A stretch of 64,000 nt of DNA from Silurus meridionalis (GCF_014805685.1 NC_060904.1:13147811-13211810), one strand, 5' to 3'; counted from the stretch's first letter, positions 12,101 through 23,928 are shown. Notes: a model not told the origin generated them from the sequence alone. A program made the numbers and translations.

Positions 12101-13538
12101 GGTCTGACTGTTGATACTTGTGTTATTATAGTGAACTTCAAACATACAAGTAACATTTTGGATGGAAATTATAGCAATTACATATAATGATTAATGAATG
12201 ACATTTTATAACATTAAAAGTTAGCCATCTCACTCCTCACCTGATATGAGTTTTTTTTTCCAGAAAAACCTGTGCTAAAACAAGCCATACCAGTGAAAAG
12301 TCTGTAACACAATACGATACAATACAATACAATACAATACATGCATACAATGTTTTTAATTAGCTACATGCAGAAAACACCCCAAACTAGAAAGCTACAT
12401 TTTAATTGCATCTCTTGATTTCTTTAATGCAAAACAAACAATAGAGGACTGCTTTCTGAGAAGAACCCACAATTTTTTAGGAAATAACTTCCAATAAAAT
12501 TGCTGTCCATTATTGTTTATTAAATATTTAATAAAAATTGGACTTTGTGTTTGATTTAGGATTAAACAGAATATTTTGAATAATAAAACAAATAACGATT
12601 TATGAAATAATTGGATTCTTAAACTAATGAAAGTTGCACAACTTTAGATTCAATCATTTAAAATAATTAAATGTTGCAGCTCTCACTGAGACCTCTGCAC
12701 CCATCAACAGGTAGTTTGTCTCTCTCTTTTATAAGTCAAACATAAAATGCTTTAACGCAAAAACTTTGTTTGTGTACTTTACGGCTCTTTGAAACGTCCA
12801 CAGTCACATGAAAAAAAAATGCATCATTGTTTTCAAAAGCTGAAAGACAGAGGGCGAAAACAGAAAGAAAAAGAAAAATTTTTCAATAAATATGTTTTAG
12901 TGTGGCCATAGCCTCTCTCCACTTAAAACCTTTTGCCAAGTTTTTCACACGTGTTGGAGGATCCATGAGCTTTGACTAAGACAGAGCTTTCTAAAGCTGG
13001 GTATTAGGTTTTGCTCCAGAATGGCTTGACAGTCTTGAGATTTCAGTATGCCCTGCACAGATCCAAGGATCCCTGTTTCAGATGCAGAAAAGCAGCGTCA
13101 AAACATAATCAAGTCTGAACTCATGAATCATTATGTGTTTAGAGTTTCTAATTACTGAATACTGAACCCATGATTGTAATTTGCTCTGCCAGTGAATCTT
13201 CTCCATACAGATAAACCACAGCTGTAAATAAGTGTACTCATGTTTGCACTTTCTTATCTTTTCAGTCGAAACTGGGCTATTTGACATTGTTGCTGTGCAC
13301 TGCTCATGCCGTCCTGTATGGATGGGACAAGTTCCTGCACGCGTCGGGCTTCAAATGGTGGATGCCTTCAAGCTACATGGTTTCTCTGGTGGTTCCCTGC
13401 ATTGTTTTGGTTTTAAAAACAGTTTTGATCATGCCGTGCTTGGACCGTACGATCACTCGCATACGCCAGGGATGGGAGAGACAAGGCAAACGTGGAAAGG
13501 ACAAAAATGCAAAGAGCAGCCAGCCACTCATTCTATAA
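5756..13538 (+). CDS. steap4: steap4, metalloreductase STEAP4 (four coding exons, 469 aa)
   Basis: Coding exons are 5756-6199, 9704-10231, 11744-11908 and 13266-13538, all joined in phase 0 with GT-AG introns. STEAP4 is a six-transmembrane enzyme that passes electrons from cytosolic NADPH through FAD and one haem to reduce Fe3+ and Cu2+ at plasma and endosomal membranes. Residues 17-160 form the NADPH-binding oxidoreductase fold, with the dinucleotide motif GTGDFG at 22-27 and the phosphate-contact motif SRNP at 45-48. The ferric-reductase domain follows from about residue 198, with predicted helices near 200-217, 241-264, 289-311, 345-361, 382-398 and 408-430. H300 (in FAFLHVLY) and H393 (in CTAHAVLY) match the paired haem ligands of the family. 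NISAWALQ-like and [18 protein letters not shown] blocks are family hallmarks, and close resemblance to mammalian STEAP4 separates it from STEAP1-3. The protein is slightly longer than the human one (about 459 aa) because of a basic C-terminal tail. No frameshifts or stops are seen. Confidence 0.96.
6348..6660 (+). mobile_element. Tc1/mariner-like element, 3' fragment
   Basis: The fragment retains the degraded C-terminal transposase region (consensus-like CTTAACCCTATTCAACACAT, equivalent to LNP(I/V)E(H/N)LWDE) and the right terminus AGGTGTCCACAAAACTTTG followed by CTATATATTG. The coding frame is broken. Copies of the same family lie at 7632, 14191, 26942, 30481, 33310 and 46150. Confidence 0.75.
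7632..8110 (+). mobile_element. Tc1/mariner-like element, left part, interrupted by a LINE
   Basis: The left terminus reads TATATGGACAAAAGTACTAG then GACACCTGACC. The element is cut after TTCTTCCCCAA at about 7695 and appears to resume at about 8042 with TCCCAAACTGTTACCACAG and later AGAGATCCAAACCTGCTAAA, which continue the family consensus. The inserted block is the RTE-like fragment at 7698-8040. Confidence 0.65.
7698..8040 (+). mobile_element. RTE-like LINE 3' fragment (nested)
   Basis: The translated fragment carries [18 protein letters not shown] and [16 protein letters not shown], matching the C-terminal end of the LINE seen at 28770 and 32653. The frame has stops and the 3' tail is lost after GGATGATC. 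The insertion interrupts a Tc1/mariner copy, so it is the younger of the two. Confidence 0.7.
9704..10231 (+). CDS. steap4: steap4 second coding exon (residues 149-324)
   Basis: The exon is 528 nt. It starts after a TTTCCAG acceptor (ending 9703) and ends at CTG|GTAAG. It encodes the last strand of the oxidoreductase domain ([20 protein letters not shown]), the linker, and transmembrane helices 1-3. [34 protein letters not shown] and [14 protein letters not shown] are STEAP signatures. H300 is the first haem ligand. The residues from about 270 to 290 correspond to the FAD-contacting loop of the family. Phase 0 at both ends. Confidence 0.95.
10232..11743 (+). other. steap4 intron between coding exons 2 and 3
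   Basis: This 1.5-kb GT-AG intron is AT-rich. At 10610-10860 it holds a moderately GC-balanced block with repeated GGGCCA/TGGCCC words that resembles an old dispersed repeat, but I cannot assign it to a family. Confidence 0.85.
11744..11908 (+). CDS. steap4: steap4 third coding exon (residues 325-379)
   Basis: This exon of exactly 165 nt lies between acceptor TTCCAG (ending 11743) and donor CAG|GTAGG. It encodes the extracellular-side loop ending in [11 protein letters not shown], the fourth helix ([16 protein letters not shown]) and the conserved [13 protein letters not shown] segment. The open frame continues upstream to 11606, but that part reads as intron and has no family similarity. 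Phase 0 at both ends. Confidence 0.94.
11909..13265 (+). other. steap4 intron between coding exons 3 and 4
   Basis: This 1.36-kb GT-AG intron includes a short ATACA pentanucleotide repeat at 12309-12342. I see nothing else in it. Confidence 0.85.
13266..13538 (+). CDS. steap4: steap4 last coding exon (residues 380-469 and stop)
   Basis: The exon begins after TTTTCAG (ending 13265) with [10 protein letters not shown] and ends at TAA 13536-13538. H393 in CTAHAVLY is the second haem ligand. The last helix ([20 protein letters not shown]) leads into the conserved [13 protein letters not shown] tail of about 20 residues rich in K, R, G and S follows and ends in SSQPLIL, which goes beyond the usual STEAP4 terminus. 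An overlapping frame at 13232-13567 is a shadow. Confidence 0.94.
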   Translation, partial: SKLGYLTLLLCTAHAVLYGWDKFLHASGFKWWMPSSYMVSLVVPCIVLVLKTVLIMPCLDRTITRIRQGWERQGKRGKDKNAKSSQPLIL

Positions 13539-13865
13539 GCAACGTGGCTTTATACTTCATGACATGAGTTGCCCCAATGCCCATGTTTGGCATGACTTTT
13601 ATTTTGTTGCTGATGTGCTTGTGCAGTGCAGTCAGCCTGCCTGCTTTGAAAATATTGAAAAATATGAGGTTTTAAACTCTTGTAGGCTCTTGTGTAACTA
13701 TACATAATACACCATTTATTCATTTATATCAATAACTTGAAAAACAGTAGAGGCTAAGGCACACTGTTTTTAAGGTGCTGGTTTGCTTGCACAGTATAAC
13801 AGCTCCTCACTGTAGGTTTGAGGTAACAGTATACTATTAATAAAACCTGGCAGGGTGTGCAATTA
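13539..13865 (+). other. steap4: steap4 3' untranslated region (likely)
   Basis: This sequence follows the stop codon and runs to just past the first canonical poly(A) signal. It is AT-rich and has no long frame related to the gene. A more distal end cannot be excluded. Confidence 0.55.
13839..13844 (+). terminator. poly(A) signal AATAAA of steap4
   Basis: A perfect AATAAA lies 301 nt after the stop codon. A GT-containing stretch (CAGGGTGTGC) follows about 10 nt downstream and could serve as the downstream element. Confidence 0.6.
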
Positions 13866-14190
13866 TAATACTGTACTTTTTATTCATTTACGGTTATGTT
13901 AACTGAAATTTTGTTTGCAGAACAAGTTAGTTTCTGCTATTATTTACATTATAGGTTCTCAGTCACTAAATTTCTTTTTCCTTCAAGTTACTGAAGACAT
14001 AGTGAAAAAACTTAGGTTGTAGCTTTAACTCTGTCTGTGACTGAGCACTGACACTGGTTACTCATTCAAATAGTTCCTGAACTATTTTTCCACAAACATC
14101 TCCCTGCTGGCCCAGCCACTTTCTGTTTTGTTTGTTTGAAGTTTGCTTTCTGACTTCAGAGAGACTTTCTCCTTTCACATTCCTGCAAAT
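13866..14190. other. intergenic stretch after steap4
   Basis: The stretch is AT-rich with no recognised element. Confidence 0.5.
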
Positions 14191-14550
14191 GTACTATATG
14201 CACAAAAGTTTGTAGACACCTGACCATACATACTGTATATTCTTTTTTTTGAACATTTCATTACACAATTATTGACAATTTATTGTTATACCAACCTCCA
14301 CTCTTCTGGGAAGGTGCTCCACTAGATTTAGGAGTGTGATTGTGGGGATTTTTGCTCTTTCAGACACAAGGGTGCTAATACAGTCAGGTGCTGATGCAGG
14401 GTAAGGAGGCCTGGGATATTCCATTTCATTTAAAACATTTTCAGTATGGTTGAATAAAAAGCTCTACAGCAGGCCACTCAAGATCTTCCACTTCAACCCA
14501 TGTAAAACAAAGCACCTGGGGAATTATCATGCTGAAACATGTTTGCATCT
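14191..14550 (-). mobile_element. Tc1/mariner-like element, reverse 3' fragment
   Basis: Reading the minus strand gives the degraded C-terminal coding region and the right terminus. On the + strand this appears as CTATATGCACAAAAGTTTGT followed by AGACACCTGACC. CTCTTCTGGGAAGGTGCTCC and GGCCACTCAAGATCTTCCAC match the family in reverse. Not coding. Confidence 0.75.
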
Positions 14551-14970
14551 TCTAGTTCAAGTGAAGTGAAAATTTTATGCTACCACATACAAAGACCCCC
14601 TATACAATTGTGTGCCTTAAAATGTTTGTTAAGGGAAGACCCACGTATGTCTGGATAAGTCAGTTGTCCCCTGACAGCAACCTGACATTACTTCAGAAGG
14701 ATCTTTGTGTAGTTGAGTTCCTAATTATGTTCAAGACTGGAAAGCCTTTCAGATTGTACTGATTAACTCTTTTAGGTTTTTTATTTGAAATATTCAACTT
14801 TTTTTGTGCAGCAGTTTTTTGAAAACATATCAAGATTCATGACATTTGTATAAATAAATTACATTTATTCAAATTTCAGGCTGTGTACATTGTTATAAAT
14901 ATCATTACTTTATGGTTGGAAAAAATCGAGCATAGTGTAGGAATATCATGAGTCACCTAAACAAATACAT

Positions 14971-15136
14971 TTATGGCATTCACAGAAGCCCTAATCCAAA
15001 GCGACTTACAGTTATCTTAGTTACAGTATATAGTCAAACAAATTGAGGGCCCTGCAGTAGCAGCTTGACATAGCTGAGATTTAAACACATGACCTTCATA
15101 GCAGATGTCCAACATCTTATCCATTAAGCTACAGTT
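14971..15136 (-). mobile_element. tRNA-derived SINE relic, reverse copy
   Basis: The complement begins with GTAGCTTAATGGATAAGATG (A-box-like), has a decayed B box, and ends with GTAAGTCGCTTTGGATTAGG. This is the same family as 1196-1365. Confidence 0.6.
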
Positions 15137-18119
15137 TCACAAAACGAAAAAGTCTGAATATTCGCACGAGGGTCGCAATTCTGAATTAATGCACTGAATT
15201 AAAATGTATTGTAACCATAGCAACAAATAGATAAACTGTAGGTGAATACAAAATCAGATAATTGACATAAGACAGACATGGGTAATTCACATACACACAA
15301 TTTCTCTCTTGCTCAATATTTCTTTATATCAGCTGCATATAACAACTCATTCAAACAAATGTAATCTTTATCTCTGTATATCATTTATAGTAGGCACAAC
15401 TGTAGATCTAACAACCAGCAATTAAAATAAATAACAAAATCTACTGTTATTTATATATTTTTAGTCAGCATTTACACTGCAAACACCAATGGCAGTTTTA
15501 ACTTGACTGTGTCTTGTGTATGAACAAATATGCACAAAAGTTGATAATATACAAGAAAGTGTTTGTTGCTGTGACAGAAGTTTCAGGCAAGGATGTGATG
15601 TATATTTTGGAAATAATTTTAGCTGGGCTGCACCCCATTTCTAAGTAGAATCAAGGATTCACCAACCTCTCTGAACCCTGTTTGATATTGAATTTGTGGA
15701 AAAAACAACAGCCACCACACACACATACACACACTTCCATAAATTTCATGTTCTTTATTTCAAAGATTGTTAATACACCCTGAGGCAATCAACTGCCATA
15801 GAATTACTTTAGAAGTACCATAGAGCAGATTATACTCATAGATAGACAGACTTCTAACCCTGAATGAGATTTCACAAATACATGCCATTATGAAGCTTAT
15901 TTTCTTTTCATTTGCTCCAGGACTGGGAAACCTCTCCATAAAAAGTGTTTTTTTCCTTTAATTTAAATGCACCAAACACAACTTCCATGTGTTTTCGTAA
16001 CAGCTACAGAGATGACAAAAGTACACAAATCCTTGGCTCAAGTACAAGTTCAGATACTCGTGTTTTAAAAGGTAAAAGTTCAATTACTGACTACACTTTT
16101 TCACTCGAGTTAAAGTATTAGTGTATTACTGTATTAGGGCCATGCTGGTAACCGGATCTCACATCATATTTATATATTAAAACAAAAGAATGTCAAATGT
16201 TGTTATCTAATGAATGTATACAGGATGAACAACTATATAGAACACAAGCAGAGCAAACAAGATGATGATCAGGTGATCAGGAATGTCTCAGTTCTCAGTC
16301 ATGTTTACATTGCTGACTCCCTCTGTCTCATCCACGTCAGCTATACTTCTTGTTGCCTTCTGCCTGGCTTGTTGTTTGTGGGCTTCATAGCTTCATATGC
16401 TAGCCTACATCTGTGGTGTATGATAGCCAGGAAATGATACACCAGTGGTAGGTTGAAAAGCCATGCAATAACAAGAAATAGGTTCATGGACTAAAAACAG
16501 CATGCAATGAGAAGAAAAAATATTGATCATGTCACCAAACAGAAGAAACGAGCCTGGTTTAAAAATGCAATAAAATAAATAATGAAGTGAAGTGTTGATA
16601 CAAGAAAAATCTTCTTAAGTACATTAACAAAATATTTGTATTTTTATTACTTTCTATCGCTGAACTCTGAAATTCTGAAATCAGGCTAGAAAAAAGCTTA
16701 TAAGATTTTAAATAAATAAATAATACACACACTGAACGTGACCAGACATGAGAGTTTAGTTTTCATGCAGGGTTTTGCTGCTGAAAATTCAAGCTTAATC
16801 TACCAGCTTGCCAAACCACAAGCTAAGCCGGTCAAGCTGGTAGACCATTGTTGCCAGTTGATAGACAGGAAACACAGACTTGCCAGACTCTATGGATTTT
16901 GTCTGGAACTTCTGCATTTTTTACAGCGATGTTTGCTAATACAAGTTATATGTCAAATTATTTCAAAACCATAGTCATTTGGAACAAAAAGTCCCTAATA
17001 AAAATGGCAGATGAACCATTTGATATATGCATTTGGAAAGAGTGACAATTGTGTAATTGCTCTAGAAGGCTTGCACTTTTTCCCATATTTAAATCTAATA
17101 AAAATGGTAGTTAAAGTTATTGTTAGATGCATCTGGAATATGTGACTTTGGAAGCCCCGCCCACATTTAAACTGTCTAAAGCTTCCCACATGCAGTAAAT
17201 CACAACTGCTGACTTCTGGCAACATGATTTACAGTTACCACAGACCAATAGAAGTGGGTGTCTCCAGTAATGCAAAACAAAGTTAAGAAAAGGTTAACTT
17301 TAGGCAATTATAAGGTGACTTGGCCAAATACTAATAGGAGTGAAGACAGTAGAAAGCATGTGATCCAACCTTTAATTTCTTCTCAGAAGTGGAAAGTTGG
17401 TTGCACCAGATACTGATAAAAGTGACTATGGCAGTCAGTAGCTACACCTACTGCCGCCATTATTTGGCCCTTTCTTTCTCTCAAGATCATTTAAATGTGA
17501 AATGTATGTTTAATACATAATATTACAAATTCTATTCTTGATAAACGTGAAAATCAAGTGAAAATTGCAGCAATTTTGTAATTCTGACCATGATAACTTT
17601 TGTAACTTGCTCCAAAGTTTCAGAAATTATGAAACATACTTTTTCTTTTGAAACATGTTCAAACATTAACATACATTTCTTAGTTTTGGGTATGTCTTCT
17701 TTTTTTGCTTTAATGACAGTGTGAACTCAAGGTGGCATGAACTCCACAAGTTGCAGTTTAAGTACTTTTGCTCAATCAAATAGAGACCTATAACTATTAA
17801 ACATATTGAAAATTTACCAGGTTCTCCAGTAGACTAGAAACATATCCTTTCCACTGAAAACATTTTCAGATGTAACATGGCACCTTGAAAAGGGATACCA
17901 AAAATTCATTTCTAGGCTTCTAATATATATATTTATAAATGGATCAAATAATTTTGAAAGCAAATAAGAGCATTGAGGATTTTAGAATTTCAAATTAGAT
18001 GACTGCATGTACTATACATCATGTATACAGTACAGGCTGACAGTGTGACATAGATATGCTTTGTTTTGATCTTGAGCTTGGGTTACTGTCAGTGCCGAAT
18101 TTGATGTTTGTCTGTGTCT
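15137..18119. other. intergenic stretch with scattered repeat relics
   Basis: No exon is seen. Positions 16008-16140 hold hAT-like sequence. Positions 16799-16845 hold an imperfect inverted repeat with TACCAGCTTG and CAAGCTGGTA words. The rest is AT-rich unique-looking DNA. Confidence 0.5.
16008..16140 (+). mobile_element. hAT-like terminal fragment
   Basis: AGTACACAAATCCTTGGCTC, AGTACAAGTTCAGATACTCG and CACTCGAGTTAAAGTATTAG match the subterminal region of the hAT-like element at 18998-19808. No transposase is seen. Confidence 0.55.
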
Positions 18120-18345
18120 GTATAGGTTTTCTCCAAGTTCTCCAGTTTTCTCCCACATTTTGAAAACTTGGCAAGAGGTATGCTGACAACTCTAAATTGC
18201 ACCTAGGACTGGCTAAATGTGTCATTGTGAGTGTGCATGATGTCCTGTGATGGATGTCTTCCCATCCGTGGTGTTTCAGCCTCATGCCTTTCCGCCACAG
18301 TTCTGACCAGGATCAATCTGTTCCTGGATGTCAGTTGACAAGACA
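18120..18345 (+). mobile_element. dispersed SINE/LINE-tail-like repeat
   Basis: The words CTAAATTGCACCTAGGACTG, GTGCATGATGTCCTGTGATG and CCGTGGTGTTTCAGCCTCATGCC belong to a repeat type common in fish genomes. A poorer copy ending in GGAATGAATGAATC lies at about 22240-22380. I cannot name the family with certainty. Confidence 0.5.
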
Positions 18346-18997
18346 GAATAGACTTGAATTGAAAATAAGAAAGACGGACACTAGAAAACAAGGAAAGTAC
18401 ATCTGCACACAGGCAAATTATGGATGCTGGAACAAATCATAAGACATAATTTTTTAATAAATCAGACAAATAAAATACACTTTATTACTATTAAACCTGG
18501 ACCATTAAATGAGTGTTATTTGGCAACACCAGTTGATAATTATTGCTACATTTGGCTTTGAAATGATCTGGTACCTATTGTATGTGTCTGCTTGTAGCAG
18601 TCTTCTAGCTGTAGATGCTGACTGAAACTATTTTTATAATTATAGAACTTTTGTTGTATTCAAAACAAAATGGTGTTGTTTGTTCTGCCACACTGAAGTG
18701 GAGTTGGATGATGGACAATGGTGTTCAAATTATTCAGTGCTTAAGCCTGTTTGTGAGGCATAGCAGCATGTGAAATCTTCCATATGGGCTCTGGAAATGC
18801 TGCTGATTATTAATCAACTTTCGTCTGATGCTAATGCCAAAAACTGAAAGATATTAGCAACAATAAAAGGCATAGCACAGAACTTGCTTAATACTACAGC
18901 CCATGATATGGTGACAGATTCTGATATATTTTAAAGGTTGTTGCTGAGTGTGTGAACTTGAGATATGAGTTCACTGAAATCGATACTAAAAGAACAG

Positions 18998-19808
18998 CAG
19001 TGCTGGACAGTAATAAAGTAAATGTAACTGTACTTTACTGAAGTTTTACTTTAACTTTACTTAATTTCAAAGTCAAATATCTTACTTTTACTCAACTACA
19101 TTTTGCAAAATCAGTCATACCTTTTTATTTATGAGTGGATAAAAATGTAACTGGTCAAGCACCAGTGGCGGGCAGTCAGGGCCAGCAAAGCCATCTCTGC
19201 TGGCCTAAACACTATCAGAAGCACTGACCTACATTTACAACCTAAATTCTAATATTTGTTCCATTAAATTGTATACATTGTTCTCTCAACAGTTTATTCT
19301 CAACATTTCGTAGCATTTCTCTTGGCTGCACTGCTTCCAATACGTGTATGTGGATGTTAGATTTTTTGTCCAATCAGATTTCAGCCTCTATGTGCCGCCA
19401 TGTCAATCTAATCTGCCGAGGGCCTTTAAAGTCTATACTGCTGGCCCTTCTCCCATAGAGAATATTATGAATGGGTCTGAAGCTAGCGCCGGCTTCACTC
19501 CATGTGCTTTTTATAGCTTCCTGGTTGTGACATCACCCCGCCAGTGACACAGCACTTTCCATTGGACTGATTGCACTCGTGATTTGGAGCGTGGACACCG
19601 CGGAATCGTTCCCAAAGCGCTGTTGATGCAGCTCAAGTTCCTGAAAAGGAATCTTAGTTCTTTGAATACTTAAGTATATTTGAAAGCAAGTACATTTCTA
19701 CTTTTACTCAAGTGAAAGTGTAAAGGGAGCACCTTTACCCTTACTGGAGTAGCTAGTGTATCTCTACTTTAACTCAAGTACATGGTTTGTGTACTTCGTC
19801 CACCACTC
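18998..19808 (+). mobile_element. hAT-like non-autonomous element with target-site duplication
   Basis: The left end CAGTGCTGGACAGTAATAAA and the right end TGTACTTCGTCCACCACTC form imperfect terminal inverted repeats. The 8 bases outside are AAGAACAG (18990-18997) and CAGAACAG (19809-19816), a 7/8 match with the 8-bp duplication expected of hAT elements. The subterminal parts carry TTTTACTCAA-type sequence. A different hAT-like element is nested inside. Confidence 0.75.
19163..19545 (+). mobile_element. second hAT-like element nested in the first
   Basis: The left terminus CAGTGGCGGGCAGTCAGGGC is hAT-like, followed by CAGCAAAGCCATCTCTGCTG. The body (CATGTCAATCTAATCTGCCG, CTTTAAAGTCTATACTGCTG) recurs in reverse at 39735-40121. 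The right boundary is provisional: CCGCCAGTG near 19537-19545 is a degraded terminus candidate. Confidence 0.65.
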
Positions 19809-20419
19809 CAGAACAGATCACATATCATCAAAATGTTTGTCTGGCCCCTGGACATGACTCTTGCTTTGCATGTCCACTATGACCAGTCTGACTCATACTA
19901 AAACTGTCTTGCAGTACAATCTGTACTTAGTAGTAGGTTGTTTGTAAACATTTAATCAATGAAAATTATATGAAAATGCATACTTGAATGCTGAAGCTCC
20001 TTATTTCTTTATTTGCCATTCAGTGTGTGTTATTTAAAATTTTATATCCCTATATTCCGGCATTATTTTCAAACATTTACAAAATTGTGACATGGCATAT
20101 CCTGATTGAATTTTTTTTGCTAAATGCTGCCTTATATGTTTTTTGGTTGCCATAAAACTGCACATGACGAATTCCCATACTGTATGTTGCATAATGTTCT
20201 ATTAGTGGTTTGTTGTAATATTCAATGTGCAGTATATACGAGTGCTGTATATAGTTCTGTACCGTTGACACAGCAAATTTGAACCGGCATACACTACATA
20301 CATTTTAGAGCAAATTTTGGGAATTGCAATCTCTATATACTGTATACTGTTGTCAAAGAATGAAATGTGAAATGTGGAACACTTGATAAGATGGAGTAAA
20401 AAAATATTTTAAATTATTT

Positions 20420-20910
20420 TTTTAATTTTACTTTACTGCAAAACTTACTCCATTACAAGTTACGGTTAAAGTCACCAAATCCAATATGACTTGAAATGGA
20501 AAAGTCTACGAGAATTTGATATTAACAGCACTTGAGTATTTTACTCATTTTGAATGTAGACTCAAAGATGCACCAGTCCGGCTAGTGAAAAGCCAAAACC
20601 AATTCATTTGTGAGATTGTATTTTCCAAATTACAAATAAAAATGTACACAACTTAACACTGCATCTTCAAAAAAGGGATCTTAAATGAACAAAATTACAG
20701 TACCATGTCACAAAGTAAAAAAAACACTAGTATTAAATGGATAAATAAAATAAAAGTAAATCCAAAAGCACGGTTCTCAAAGATCTTTTCAGACTGAATA
20801 TAAGGTCAGCAGTGTTAATAAAAAAAAAAGACACTCATAGGCAGCAGATGCAGGTAGGGGTAACGGTCATTGTCAATTAAAATATAATGGAGTAAAAAGT
20901 ACATATATTG
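20420..20910 (+). mobile_element. hAT-like internal fragment
   Basis: CTTACTCCATTACAAGTTAC, GTCACCAAATCCAATATGAC and the later AATGGAGTAAAAAGTACATA resemble internal sequence of the TACTCAAGTA hAT-like family. Neither terminus is preserved. Confidence 0.4.
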
Positions 20911-22451
20911 AATCATAAATGTAGTTGCTTATATCTTTGCCAAAAAACTGAGATATGAGATATTGTGTGCTTGTTCTTTAGTCTATTAAACTTAGCCCTT
21001 TCTTTGGGATCGATATTCCAGATTCCAGCTCTGTACAACAGTAAGAGAATAATTGTCTTTGGCATGAATATCCAGGAAGCAAAATTGAAAATGAAAAACC
21101 TCAAAAATAATGAAGAGGTCACAAAAAATGGCCCGAGCCACTGGAATGTTTGCTGCTAAATAGCGAGCAGAATTACAGATTTGCAATAATTTGCCAATTT
21201 GTTTTCTTGCTCTTAGACAGATGGTGTCTTGGTGCTTCATTCCCAATATTCTCTAACTGACCACCTGCAATAAACTTCGGATCCAATTACATGCTGAAAA
21301 TGAGCCACGCTAATAAATAAGAATGGTCCTGGATTGCGGTGTCAGACACTAATCACCACTGGCTAACATCAGAGAAATGCCGCTTTTCATCCAGAATGCT
21401 GTCATAAAGCAAGCGCCAACTCTCACATCTATTATGAATGAGCAGTTAATAATGCAGCAGGAGTTTTGTTGTAGAGCAGAAGAAAATGTGCAGAAAAAGA
21501 GAGAGGAACTACTAAATATGGAAATGTAGTAGAAATAAGGTGCAAGGTGTTGCGTCGCTGTGGGAACGGCAGGACGTTATCTCTTTCATGTCTCTCTGTC
21601 AAACAAAATGCTTGACCGGTGTTAATGCATAGTTGACTGAATGTTAAAGGCAGAGGTGAGCACTATTAACCCCAGCTTGTCTTTCAGATGACAGATCAGT
21701 ATGTAGGAAACGGAGTTCTTCTGAGGCCTGGGCAGAGATTTAATTAAACACAGTAGTTCAGGAAGACAGGAAGACTGGCATATTACCCAGAATATATTTT
21801 CAGAGTGCAATATGCCAAGATGTATTGGTGTATGCAGTAGCAACCCTATTGAATATTGTGCCATATTTTATTCACACACCTTTCCTGTAGTATAATCAGT
21901 TACTGTTTGGGCCGAATAGCCACTGATTCATAGGCAAAGTGTTGCAGATTTAAATACTACTGGACCTGATTTATTAACATGGTGTAAACCTACTATTTGG
22001 TCTGTAGACTATAACAATCCCCAAGTGCTTCTCTGGTTGGAGTGTTGCCAAGTCTTGGAGAAAGTGATTTTTTTTAACTGCTGAAGAGGATGATTTTTTT
22101 TTGCAAGCTTAGTGCATATTGTACTACATTTCAGTTCTTAGATTCTTTACACTACACTATAAATAAATTTGTGTCAGTGAATTATTTATAGGCATTGATA
22201 TTTATGACATATTTATGACAGTGTATGCAATGGGAAGCACAATGGCTTGTCAGGTGCCCTCCCCTAGGTGTAAATGATGCTCTGTGATTGTGTGTATATT
22301 TCTGCCTTTGTTTTGTTTTACTGGCATAGAATGTAGATCCACCATGATCTGGGTGGTTACTAAAAAGGAATGAATGAATCAGTTAATACAGACCATAAAA
22401 GAATGATTAAAGGAAACAGTTGAGTTGAAACTGAGGTTGGTTTTAAATAAA
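20911..22451. other. intergenic stretch, no gene seen
   Basis: Positions 21000-21850 are more balanced in composition than the surroundings and free of recognisable repeats, but no exon or domain can be read in any frame. Confidence 0.45.
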
Positions 22452-22660
22452 CTTTCTTTCAGCTTTTCCCATTAGGGGTCGCCACAGCGGATCATCCGCA
22501 TGTTTGATTTGGCACATGTTTTTACACTGGATGCCCATCCTAACACAACCCCCCCATTTATCAGGGCTTGGGAGCGGCACTAAGGCTTGTGCAACCCTAA
22601 TGGCTTGACCAAGGATCGAACCCGGGCCGCAGCGTTGAGAGCGCCACCAGACCACCAGGA
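22452..22660 (-). mobile_element. tRNA-Glu-derived SINE, reverse copy
   Basis: The minus strand begins TCCTGGTGGTCTGGTGGCGC, a tRNA-Glu head with part of the D arm deleted. The B box (GGGTTCGATCC) follows, then a body shared with 60357-60580. The 3' tail contains GATCCGCTGTGGCGACCCC and ends in a CTGAAAGAAAG run. The tail matches the 3' end of the RTE-like LINEs in this window. Confidence 0.85.
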
Positions 22661-23928
22661 TTTTGCTAACAGCCAAAATTAAAAAAATTAATAAACAATG
22701 TCACTAATCTCAAATTTCACAATAACGACAGAAGCTTTTTAAAACGTATTTAATTGTAGTATTTTCAACTCATTCTGTGTTTGCTGCAGTGTACGAGCTC
22801 ACACTTATCACACTCACTTATAAATCTAGGCTGTATTGTGTCTTTGAGTTAATTACACATAAATGATTAGATAATCCAATGTCTTTAAAAGTTTTCAAGC
22901 TTTTTATAAGCAAGCAGTTCTTCTTTTGTTTTGCCTTGTGAAAGCGGCTTCTTGAGCACGATAATGAGTAGTTTGTTTTGCTAAACCATAATGGTGTTAG
23001 ATGATGAAAATGACCAATGCTCTAATTGCTTGAGACTAGCAAGTCCTTACACAGCTTTTTTGAACTGTGGAATAACGCAAATATTGATGTGAAAGGCACA
23101 TATTGCTGGCTATGGAAGAAATTTTTCCAGAGCTGCAGGATTGCAATAAGTATTAAAGCAGGCAACTGATTTGACTGTAGGGCCTACTTGGCAAAAAAAG
23201 GTGAGCTCTTCTGGGTAAGAATTATTGGAAGAACAGCATCCGAAAGGAGGACTGTTTACTCAGCCTTGTGGAAAAACAATACATGTACTTTACTGTGTTG
23301 GAATGCAGGCTCGAGAAACTGCCACTGGGTTTGACTGTTATTGTCAGTGCAGCATTGCGGGGTCCAGTGAAGAAATAGATCCTAATGTATTTTTAGTTTT
23401 CATTGTCTACATTAGAGGCCCACCCAGGTCCAGACAGATTGCCAAAGGGACATTTTGAAGGCTAACCCCCAAACACATCAGAGCAGCAGCTAATGAGATG
23501 GAAGCATCAAGGGCGCCTTGCAAATCTAACGCTTGATCATTCACTTTGCAATGAATTGAACAACTGATCTATGTTGTGTTGTATCATCTCAAGCAAATGC
23601 CTGAGCAAATCCACAATGTAGCATTTTCATAAAAAAGGGCTTGAATAAATTCAAGAATTCAGCCAATCCTCTATAAGAGTATGCATGGCATGGCAGTGAC
23701 AGATGTGGGCAGCATAGGATTAATGTAATTTATAATACATTTAGATTATTTTATTTCATGTATTTTAAGTAATATTTGTTCCAGTTACTGTTTAATTCTT
23801 CATCTTTTAAAGTCTGTGTTTGTTTAATGTTCTGTCCTTTTCCATACTCTTTTTGCACAGTATGTGTAATGGGTGTCTGTGACTTTAAGAAAGCTGAAGG
23901 ATGTAAGGATGTAAGGATGGTCAGATCT

